The position numbers and the translations under genes are program-made. The notes beneath the pieces were generated by a model. That model saw nothing but the letters and a program-made list of their open reading frames with translations. It ran no database searches and was not told the DNA's origin. 5,641 nucleotides of DNA from Lachnospiraceae bacterium. GTDB taxonomy: Bacteria; Bacillota_A; Clostridia; Lachnospirales; Lachnospiraceae. Of the stretch, positions 1 through 5,187 are shown in pieces. The stretch's first letter is position 1. Each line of letters begins with the position of its first letter. Location: contig JAGAES010000161.1 in NCBI GenBank assembly GCA_017613055.1, positions 1-5,641 on the forward strand, in the 5' to 3' direction.

Positions 1-1
1 C

Positions 2-577
2 GACCCGATTATTCCGTTCACCGACCGGATACGCGAACTGACAGAGACACGCGACGTTTCCGTCATCATTGTTGTCGGCGCGGTAAGCTCCTATTTCGAG
101 TATGCGGACACGCTTCTGCTTGCGGAGCATTTTACGGTGCGTGACGTAACGGGGAAGCTTCCGATTGCGAAGAACACCGAACCCGTCAGCGCTTCAAACT
201 GGACGGCAAAGCGGTATTGTGAGAAAGCAGAAGGGCTGGCGCAATGCTTCTTCCGGACCGTCAGCACGGAAAATAACCGGATGATATTTGTCGGGAACTA
301 CCGCGCGGACGTCCTGCCGCTGTCCGCGATCAGAAGCACGGAGCAGCTGAATTCGCTCGCCTGCGCGATGGAGCTGCTGCTCTCACAGACCGAGGATTTC
401 GAGATCCGTGAAATCGCGGAACGGATCACGGCGGATATCGTATCGGACGACACAAGACCGCGTACCGGTCTTGAAAGGATGCTTGCGGCCGCGAACCGCT
501 GGTATGAGGAAATCCGCCCGATCGACGTCATCTGCTGCCTGAGTCGCATGCGCGGCGTCACGCTGCGGGATGGATAA
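2..577 (+). CDS. ABC-class predicted ATPase (COG3044 family), C-terminal part
   Basis: This is the last 191 residues of a protein whose start lies left of the window. The frame is open from base 2 and ends at TAA 575-577. The first visible residues, DPIIPFTDRIREL followed by a VSVIIVVGAVSSYFEYADT segment, match my memory of the region just after the Walker B/D-loop of the COG3044 (PF09818) ABC-class ATPases, where an 'I.PF.DRVR.L' stretch precedes a beta strand and a 'G...YF..AD' motif. The nucleotide-binding Walker A and B motifs are therefore expected upstream and are not visible. No membrane segment is seen, so the protein is likely a soluble cytoplasmic ATPase. The cellular role of the family is not established. 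It is the only + strand gene here and converges with the acetyltransferase-phosphatase gene. A GTG at 137 could be miscalled as a start, but the homology-like sequence continues upstream of it. Family assignment is from memory, without a search. Confidence 0.8.
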   Translation, partial: DPIIPFTDRIRELTETRDVSVIIVVGAVSSYFEYADTLLLAEHFTVRDVTGKLPIAKNTEPVSASNWTAKRYCEKAEGLAQCFFRTVSTENNRMIFVGNYRADVLPLSAIRSTEQLNSLACAMELLLSQTEDFEIREIAERITADIVSDDTRPRTGLERMLAAANRWYEEIRPIDVICCLSRMRGVTLRDG

Positions 578-580
578 ACT

Positions 581-1759
581 CTACATTTCATCGATGGTCT
601 GCTGCCGGTTGACGTACTTTGCGATGACTCTGCCGTCATTCAGAACGTCAAATCTCGATACGGAACCTGCCTTTCCTTTGAAGCGGAAATGTTGCTGTTC
701 GTATAAAGAGCGTCCCATCAGCATCGCCTGGAGGAAACTGAGCGTCGTTCCGTGCGAAACAATCAGAATGCGGTCCTTATCATTGGTCATAATCTCCTGA
801 TAAAAAGGATACAGACGCTTCCAAAGGTCGCGGTCGGACTCCGCGTCCGGGAACGGACGGTAATCGATGTCATAGATGTCGTGAGGCTCTGCCATATTTG
901 CCTGAAACCAATCATTCGGCTGTCCGTTTCCGGCACCTGCGTTCACTTCGCGGATCACATCGGTAACGATCGGCGTAAGTCCGAGCGTCCGATTAATCTC
1001 CTCGGCGGTCTGATACGCCCGCTTCAGGTCGGAAACATACATCGTGTAACCTTCCCCGCAGCCTTCTTTCAGAAGATACCGGCCGATGGCAGCGGCCTGC
1101 TTATGTCCGAGTTCGGTCAGGTCCCAGTCGCCCCACGCACCGGCATGACCGTTCGTGTGATGTACCGACTGCGTGTGCTGCACGGTGACGATTGTCTTTC
1201 GGACGAAAAAATCGATTTTAATCTTCTCTCCGGAAAGATATTCCTTCTCGGTTATCTGAAGTTCGACGATCTTCCATTGCTCCGAGCCGATCTGCTCCAC
1301 TGTGTCCGGAAGCAGCGTCGAATGCCGGAACCCGACGGAGGTATAACAATGATAAGCAGAGGTATTATTCTCAAATACGCCTATCGTGACCGTTTCAGCC
1401 TTCAGAATGCGGAACGCGTAATCAAGGCCGAGGCGGAGCATTTCCTTTCCGCAGCCTTTGCCGCGCTTAGCCGCGTCCACGATTACCCAGCCGAACCGGA
1501 GAATCTTCGGATTTCCATTGAGATAACGCATGATGAAATGACCGACAGCCTCGTCCCCGTCGCATGCCGTCATCGGATAGAAATTGTCCGGTTCGCCGCA
1601 GTCGCCGTTGGAACCGAGATACTTGGCGTTCATCGCTTCTCCGGTGATCGGGTAGGAACCGAACCGCTCCCCACCCCAGAAAAGGAACGTCTTTTCATCC
1701 TTAATCCACGATGCGATCTTGTCCGCATCGCATGGTTTATATGGTCTTAATCGTAACAT
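581..1759 (-). CDS. GNAT acetyltransferase fused to histidine phosphatase
   Basis: This 392-residue protein has two domains. Residues 1-170 form a GNAT N-acetyltransferase: it opens with LRLRPYKPCDADKIASWI, typical of RimJ/RimL-like members, has the acetyl-CoA loop RGKGCG at 99-104 after the strand FGWVIVD, and has the late ENNTSAYHCYTSVGF motif at 130-144. Residues about 188-392 form a histidine phosphatase/phosphoglycerate-mutase domain: the nucleophile His195 lies in QHTQS, the DWDLTELG motif is at 211-218, Arg247 in LKRAYQTA, Glu271 as likely general acid, and His336 in VSHG. The usual RHG is QHT here, a variant I recall from other Firmicutes proteins of this family. The start ATG at 1757-1759 has AGGAG seven bases upstream. 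The gene is last in the leftward cluster, 89 bases after the dehydrogenase, and its TAG (581-583) lies 3 bases from the convergent ATPase gene. Substrates of both domains are unknown. Fusion suggests sequential or opposing action on related substrates, which is inference. Confidence 0.9.
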   Translation of the reverse strand: MLRLRPYKPCDADKIASWIKDEKTFLFWGGERFGSYPITGEAMNAKYLGSNGDCGEPDNFYPMTACDGDEAVGHFIMRYLNGNPKILRFGWVIVDAAKRGKGCGKEMLRLGLDYAFRILKAETVTIGVFENNTSAYHCYTSVGFRHSTLLPDTVEQIGSEQWKIVELQITEKEYLSGEKIKIDFFVRKTIVTVQHTQSVHHTNGHAGAWGDWDLTELGHKQAAAIGRYLLKEGCGEGYTMYVSDLKRAYQTAEEINRTLGLTPIVTDVIREVNAGAGNGQPNDWFQANMAEPHDIYDIDYRPFPDAESDRDLWKRLYPFYQEIMTNDKDRILIVSHGTTLSFLQAMLMGRSLYEQQHFRFKGKAGSVSRFDVLNDGRVIAKYVNRQQTIDEM

Positions 1760-1848
1760 TTTCCGTCTCCTGACATAGTCGTTAGTGCATTCTCCTTACT
1801 GCCTGCGCATTTCGCGCTTTGCGGGATGTGTCCGGCAATCGAGGCGTC
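1760..1848 (-). other. 89-base intergenic spacer, possible short leader
   Basis: This spacer lies between the stop of the dehydrogenase-DUF4298 gene and the start of the acetyltransferase-phosphatase gene. It holds the AGGAG of the downstream gene and a second Shine-Dalgarno-like AAGGAG at 1792-1797. The second one sits next to a two-codon ATG-CAC-TAA and 15 bases before an ATG at 1774-1776. I see only a 4-base-pair GCGC hairpin (1805-1817) with no U-run, so no terminator can be called. No good -35/-10 pair is visible, so readthrough from upstream is the simplest expectation. Confidence 0.45.
1767..1771 (-). promoter_or_regulatory. Ribosome binding site of the acetyltransferase-phosphatase
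   Basis: The - strand reads AGGAG, seven bases before the ATG at 1757-1759. This fixes the start. The same bases lie inside a nine-codon out-of-frame ORF (1776 to 1747) that overlaps the start region. Confidence 0.75.
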
Positions 1849-2100
1849 TTACAGTTCATCCAAAAGATCGTAGATTCCGTCCTCTGAAAGAACGCCGCGC
1901 TTCAGATCCTTCGGAAGCCTGCCCGCTTCATCGGCTTCGAAGTCTTCTCTCCAAAGAGGACTCTCGTAATATTCCTTCAGGCGGGCTGCCGCCGCACACA
2001 ATTCCTTTTCTTCGCGTGCGGACTTCTTCTCTTTCTTATTAAGTGCGAGCGCGCGGTCGAATAGTTCCTCCATCTCGCGGACCCGGGCAATCGTTTCGGA
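1849..2100 (-). other. DUF4298 domain appended to the dehydrogenase
   Basis: This stretch encodes residues 322-404 of the dehydrogenase. As I know it, DUF4298 is usually a stand-alone protein of about 90-100 residues of unknown function, with a coiled-coil-like N-terminal half and a conserved 'YY.S..W..D.EADE.G.LP..LKRGVLSEDG.Y.LL' C-terminal half. Both halves are present. There is no internal stop and no strong Shine-Dalgarno before the internal Met331 (2071-2073), so the domain is expected to be made only as part of the fusion. Confidence 0.8.
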
Positions 2101-3063
2101 CTGCTTGTATCCGATCCTGCGGTCCACAAGCCGCTTTAACGGAAGACCTTTACAGTAACGGTCAAAATCCTCAAGGAACATCGCAACAATCTTCTCAACC
2201 GTAAGCGGAAGCGTCCAGTTGCCCGCCACATGCGTCGTAAGGATCAGCCGCGGGCAGTCCCACAAAGTGCTTTCCTTCGGCAGCGGTTCCTTCTTAAAAA
2301 CGTCAAGCGCAGCACCGCCGAGCGTCCCGTTTCGAAGCATTTCCTCGAGCGCCTTCTGATCGATCGCGTCACCGCGGCCGACATTTACGACAAATGCGCC
2401 CTGCGGAAGCATCGCGAGCCTCTCGGCGCTCATAATCCCTCTTGTTTCCTTCGTTGACGGAAGGCCCATGATCAGCAGGTCTGTTTTCTTAAGCACCCGG
2501 TTCAGTCCCGAAAGCGGCACGATCCGGTCGAAAAGCTGTTCCGGATTCGAACCGTGACGGTTTACGCCGATCAGACTCTTCGGGGCAAATGCGCGGATCC
2601 TCCTTGCAGCCTCCTGTCCGATATCGCCGGTCCCTAAAAACGTAACCGTTGCGCCGTAAAGCGAGCGTACCGGCAGATTCTGCTTCCAAACGCGCTCCTC
2701 CTTAAGCCTTATGTATTCCGGGCGGTTCCGCATTACTTCAAGCGCCGTCATAACGATATGCTCCGCGATCGTCACGCCGTACGCGCCGGACGAGTTCGAA
2801 AGAAGGATATCGGTTCCTTCGAGTTCACCGAGCACATGATCCACACCCGCAGACGGCGTACAGAACCACTTAAGGTTCGGCCCGGCCTTCGCAAGCCGCT
2901 TGTCAAGGCTCATGACGATCTCCGCGTCTTTCGCTTCCTTAAGCGCTTCATCTGGGTTCGTGCAGAACACCGCCCGGAAGCCCTTCTTCTCTGCCTTAGC
3001 CGCAATCTGCTCCCGCTGTTTCTCCGTTAACGGGGCAAATGCCATCACCATCTTTCTATCCAT
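1849..3063 (-). CDS. D-2-hydroxyacid dehydrogenase with C-terminal DUF4298 domain
   Basis: This 404-residue protein has a D-isomer-specific 2-hydroxyacid dehydrogenase in residues 1 to about 318 and an added C-terminal domain. The dehydrogenase shows the substrate-domain motif CTPSAGVDHV (68-77), the Rossmann glycine loop GTGDIG (144-149), the Arg in NVGRGD (Arg230), the Glu in FKKEPLP (Glu259) and the His in TTHVAG (His278), so the Arg-Glu-His catalytic set is intact. The second Rossmann strand ends in GVNRHG (166-171) with no Asp, which points to NADP(H) rather than NAD(H). Residues about 322-404 match DUF4298 (PF14131) as I remember it: a helical stretch, then LKEYYESPLWREDFEADEAG and LPKDLKRGVLSEDGIYDLL. 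The reaction would be reversible reduction of a 2-keto acid such as glyoxylate or hydroxypyruvate; the actual substrate is unknown. The start ATG (3061-3063) has AAGGAGG seven bases upstream and lies 17 bases after the phosphotransferase gene stop. Confidence 0.9.
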   Translation of the reverse strand: MDRKMVMAFAPLTEKQREQIAAKAEKKGFRAVFCTNPDEALKEAKDAEIVMSLDKRLAKAGPNLKWFCTPSAGVDHVLGELEGTDILLSNSSGAYGVTIAEHIVMTALEVMRNRPEYIRLKEERVWKQNLPVRSLYGATVTFLGTGDIGQEAARRIRAFAPKSLIGVNRHGSNPEQLFDRIVPLSGLNRVLKKTDLLIMGLPSTKETRGIMSAERLAMLPQGAFVVNVGRGDAIDQKALEEMLRNGTLGGAALDVFKKEPLPKESTLWDCPRLILTTHVAGNWTLPLTVEKIVAMFLEDFDRYCKGLPLKRLVDRRIGYKQSETIARVREMEELFDRALALNKKEKKSAREEKELCAAAARLKEYYESPLWREDFEADEAGRLPKDLKRGVLSEDGIYDLLDEL

Positions 3064-3070
3064 CTCGCCG

Positions 3071-3077
3071 CCTCCTT
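3071..3077 (-). promoter_or_regulatory. Ribosome binding site of the dehydrogenase-DUF4298 gene
   Basis: The - strand reads a perfect AAGGAGG, seven bases before the ATG at 3061-3063. It lies wholly inside the 17-base gap after the phosphotransferase stop. It supports this start over the in-frame Met codon four residues later. Confidence 0.85.
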
Positions 3078-3081
3078 TTCA

Positions 3082-4065
3082 TTACGCGAGACTTCGAAGC
3101 GTCTCACGGATTTCCTCTTCCAGACCGCACAGATACTGAATCCGCCCGATCGTATTGCGGACCTCGCTCTCTCCGAGCGTTTCCTCGCCGGCACCTTCCA
3201 GACCGAGAGCCCGGCGCACGTTGTATTCGAGCCACTCAAGCCACGTGTACGCGATTCCGAACAGCTGATCATAGTCCCGGAACCCGTTATCAAACGTGCT
3301 CCGGTAGCCTTTGTGGAACGCAATAAGGCAATCTCTGTTGTACTTCCCGTTCACAATCCCCGCCCACTGAAGCGACAGGTCCATGCACGATGCCACAGGA
3401 TTCCCGTAGGAAAGGCACTCCAGGTCGATCACATAAGGATTTCCTTCGTGCCACATCACATTTTTCGGGTCCATATCATCGTCGCAGATGCATTTTAAAG
3501 ACGGAAGGCTCCTGCGTGCGTTGTTCAGCTTTCTCTTTGCGTTACGAAGCAGCTCGAGATTGTCCGAAAGCACATCCGCGACCGGACTCTCCTTTTCCGC
3601 CGCAAGCTGCGCGTATTCCGTAAAATCCGTCTCGAAAATCTCCGGCTCTTCCGGTTCCGCAAGACTCGAATCAATCGCGTGAATCCTACCGAGGATTTCG
3701 CCGGCCTTCCGGCACTGCTCGGCCGTTATGCTGTTCCAATCCGTAATGCTTCCCTGCTGCCAGCGGTAGAGGTAGAAATAATTCCCGTCAAGCTCAATCA
3801 TCTTCTTTCCGGCAAATGTCATAGCCGGAACGATCGGAAGCCCATTTTCCTCCAAAACCGTCTCCAGCGCTTCCGCGGTTTTATAATTGTCCATCGCCTG
3901 CGGGCGCTTCATAATCGTCGGATTCAGGTGTTTTACGGCATAGGTTCCCTGCTCCGTCTGCACTTTATACATGCGGTGCATCAGCCCGCCCGACACCGGA
4001 GCAGGCTCCCCGGTCAAAGTTCCGAGACCGCACTGTTTTAATACTTTTTCTAACATATCTCTCAT
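3082..4065 (-). CDS. APH/choline-kinase-fold phosphotransferase
   Basis: This 327-residue protein has the aminoglycoside phosphotransferase/choline kinase fold (PF01636-like). The N-lobe shows a glycine-containing loop SGGLMHRMYKV (25-35) and the nucleotide lysine in YAVKHL (Lys45). The hinge region is FYLYRWQQG (97-105). In the C-lobe the catalytic loop is DDDMDPKN (195-202), which gives catalytic Asp197 and metal-binding Asn202. The second metal motif is VIDLE (Asp214). The canonical loop begins with His (HGD); here that position is Asp195. A long helical tail (240-327) matches the substrate-cap region of the fold. The reaction would be ATP-dependent phosphorylation of a small hydroxyl-bearing molecule such as an amino sugar, sugar, choline-like alcohol or antibiotic; sequence alone does not show which. 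Its ATG overlaps the methyltransferase stop by four bases (ATGA), with GGAGA six bases upstream. A second in-frame ATG three codons later is a possible alternative start. Confidence 0.88.
   Translation of the reverse strand: MRDMLEKVLKQCGLGTLTGEPAPVSGGLMHRMYKVQTEQGTYAVKHLNPTIMKRPQAMDNYKTAEALETVLEENGLPIVPAMTFAGKKMIELDGNYFYLYRWQQGSITDWNSITAEQCRKAGEILGRIHAIDSSLAEPEEPEIFETDFTEYAQLAAEKESPVADVLSDNLELLRNAKRKLNNARRSLPSLKCICDDDMDPKNVMWHEGNPYVIDLECLSYGNPVASCMDLSLQWAGIVNGKYNRDCLIAFHKGYRSTFDNGFRDYDQLFGIAYTWLEWLEYNVRRALGLEGAGEETLGESEVRNTIGRIQYLCGLEEEIRETLRSLA
4062..4065 (-). promoter_or_regulatory. ATGA start-stop overlap joining methyltransferase and phosphotransferase
   Basis: The - strand reads ATGA. 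The ATG begins the phosphotransferase and the TGA ends the methyltransferase. This arrangement usually goes with translational coupling by terminating ribosomes. A GGAGA at 4072-4076 inside the methyltransferase end could also recruit ribosomes directly. Confidence 0.8.
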
Positions 4066-4853
4066 TCTTTCTCTCCAAGCGTGATAAACATCCCGTACTC
4101 CTTCGGAACGCTCAGCACGCCGTCCTTCATGTTCCGCACCAACACTTCGCGGATTTCCGTTTTCGGCACATCCGAGAGTGTCGACATGCCCTGCAGCGAA
4201 TAGATATACTCGACCATGTCGTCCGGATCGGTCACCGCAAGCGAATCGATGTATTCGCGCTTTTCGATCTTACCGAAGAACTCTCCGAGAATCCCCGCGC
4301 CGTTCTGCAGCGTAAATACCTTATTGATCTTATCTTCGACCCCGTACCTCCCGAGAAGCGCTGCAAGATACTCGACAATCCCATGCTCGCCGTATGTTGC
4401 GCAATAAAATGCCCCGTTCTTCTTAAGTACTCTGCGCACTTCCGACAGCCCCTTTTTAAGATCCGGCACATGATAAAGCATCATATTGGCGATCACGGCG
4501 TCAAATGTGCCGTCCTCGTAAGGAATATCCTGAATGTCGATTACCCGGTACTCCGTGTTCGGAAGCGCCCCGAGGTTTCTCTTCGTCGTCTCAATCATTC
4601 CTTCCGAAAAATCGGACAGCACAAGTTCCGCGCACCGCTCGGCCACGTTTCCGTGCCCCTTCCACATGTCTCCGGTGCCGCAGCCGAGCTCGAGTACCTT
4701 CATTCCGGGCTCGATCCGGTAATTCGAAAAGATCCAGTTCCCAAATCCCTGCTTATTCACCGAATACTTGTCATGAATCGAGATCCGGGTGTTCAGTTTG
4801 CCCGAATCCGCATATTGCTTCTTTACTTCCTCGGAATTATTAACCGTTGTCAT
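4062..4853 (-). CDS. Class I SAM-dependent methyltransferase
   Basis: This 263-residue protein is of the Methyltransf_11/25 type. Motif I is VLELGCGTGDMW (53-64), with Glu55, Gly57, Gly59 and Gly61 forming the SAM-binding loop. The following acidic strand end is LSDFSEGM (79-86), motif II is FDAVIANMMLYHVPDL (117-132), and motif III lies around RRVLKKNGAFYCAT (140-153). The N-terminal stretch HDKYSVNKQGFGNWIF (27-42) is a helical cap that probably contacts substrate. The variable C-terminal third (about 155-263) has no motif I recognise, so the acceptor (small molecule, lipid or quinone-like) is open. No signal peptide or membrane helix is seen, so it is cytoplasmic. The ATG at 4851-4853 has AAGGGGA seven bases upstream. 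It lies 99 bases after the truncated kinase and overlaps the phosphotransferase by four bases, which suggests the two are made together. Confidence 0.88.
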   Translation of the reverse strand: MTTVNNSEEVKKQYADSGKLNTRISIHDKYSVNKQGFGNWIFSNYRIEPGMKVLELGCGTGDMWKGHGNVAERCAELVLSDFSEGMIETTKRNLGALPNTEYRVIDIQDIPYEDGTFDAVIANMMLYHVPDLKKGLSEVRRVLKKNGAFYCATYGEHGIVEYLAALLGRYGVEDKINKVFTLQNGAGILGEFFGKIEKREYIDSLAVTDPDDMVEYIYSLQGMSTLSDVPKTEIREVLVRNMKDGVLSVPKEYGMFITLGEKE

Positions 4854-4860
4854 TCTGTTC

Positions 4861-4867
4861 TCCCCTT
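4861..4867 (-). promoter_or_regulatory. Ribosome binding site of the methyltransferase
   Basis: The - strand reads AAGGGGA, seven bases before the ATG at 4851-4853, which supports that start. The surrounding 4854-4952 spacer shows no good -35/-10 pair. TAACAT at about 4899-4904 resembles a -10 box but has no partner at the right distance. Confidence 0.6.
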
Positions 4868-4925
4868 TTCACTTTGTTCGCGCTGATTTTCATGTTACTG
4901 CATCTCCCCGCCGTAACAGCGTCCG

Positions 4926-4946
4926 CATAGCCGCCGCAGCGGCATG
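4926..4946 (-). other. GC-rich hairpin between truncated kinase and methyltransferase
   Basis: The + strand reads CAT-A-GCCGC-CGCA-GCGGC-ATG: an inverted repeat that can form eight base pairs around a four-base loop with one bulged A. It lies just downstream of the truncated kinase stop. No U-run follows on the transcribed - strand, so it is not a standard intrinsic terminator. It could be a weak attenuator, an mRNA-stabilising or processing hairpin, or chance in GC-rich DNA. Confidence 0.4.
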
Positions 4947-4952
4947 TCCCGG

Positions 4953-5174
4953 TCACTGCGCCCCGCCTGCCGTCTCAAGACTCTGAAGATACGCTTCCGT
5001 TTCCATGATCGCAACGAGTTTCGCGTCAAACTCCTCCGTGGTCACGGTCGTCCGGTCCGGCAAATGCCACAACATATCAAGATAATAAAGCGGAAGCCCC
5101 GTCTTGTCTCTGAGCTTTCTCGCGAACGTGCTCTTTCCGGCACCCGGGCTTCCGATAATGATGATTTTCTTCAC
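4953..5174 (-). CDS. Truncated FlaR/adenylate-kinase-like P-loop protein, probable pseudogene
   Basis: This 73-residue ORF is the N-terminal part of a P-loop NTPase resembling adenylate-kinase-like 'topology modulation'/FlaR proteins. It has a beta strand KKIIIIG, a perfect Walker A GSPGAGKS (8-15), and the family-like segments TGLPLYYLDMLWHLPD (25-40) and EEFDAKL (47-53). Complete relatives are, from memory, about 170-190 residues, so more than half is missing. The expected 'W-I-I-D-G-N-Y' strand after residue 60 is absent. The text runs instead into AYLQSLETAGGAQ and stops at TGA 4953-4955. Neither other - strand frame downstream resumes a recognisable kinase sequence before the methyltransferase. 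The start is GTG (5172-5174) with AGGGGG six bases upstream, and initiation signals look intact. A stable protein with kinase activity is unlikely because the LID and the rest of the core are gone. It could be a decayed gene or, less likely, a genuine small protein. Confidence 0.7.
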   Translation of the reverse strand: MKKIIIIGSPGAGKSTFARKLRDKTGLPLYYLDMLWHLPDRTTVTTEEFDAKLVAIMETEAYLQSLETAGGAQ

Positions 5175-5180
5175 ATTTGT

Positions 5181-5187
5181 CCCCCTA
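5181..5187 (-). promoter_or_regulatory. Ribosome binding site of the truncated kinase, overlapping the previous stop
   Basis: The - strand reads TAGGGGG. The TAG is the stop codon of the upstream P-loop kinase and the AGGGGG is the Shine-Dalgarno of the next gene, six bases before its GTG at 5172-5174. This shared use supports GTG as the start and tight co-translation of the two genes. Confidence 0.65.

Noticed and set aside
137..577. Treating GTG 137 as the start of a complete 146-residue gene
   Set aside because: The same frame is open from base 2 and the upstream residues fit the COG3044 family, so this is an internal Val codon in a gene cut by the window edge.
298..639. 113-codon - strand ORF across the convergent gene ends
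   Set aside because: Serine/arginine-rich translation without domains, overlapping the ABC-class ATPase and the end of the phosphatase. Both of those are better supported.
752..1750. Long 332-codon + strand ORF antisense to the acetyltransferase-phosphatase
   Set aside because: Its translation shows no recognisable domain, it has no ribosome binding site that I can see, and it lies fully opposite a gene with clear motifs of two families. Long antisense frames are common in GC-rich coding DNA.
1805..1817. GCGC-ATTTC-GCGC inverted repeat as a terminator after the dehydrogenase
   Set aside because: Only four base pairs, flanking bases do not extend the stem, and no U-run follows on the - strand.
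4383..4886. 167-codon + strand ORF antisense to the methyltransferase
   Set aside because: No family motif is seen and the opposite strand encodes an unmistakable SAM-binding motif. It is a shadow of codon bias.
4862..4952. Internal promoter before the methyltransferase
   Set aside because: TAACAT resembles a -10 box but no TTGACA-like hexamer lies 16-18 bases upstream, so the match is not better than chance.
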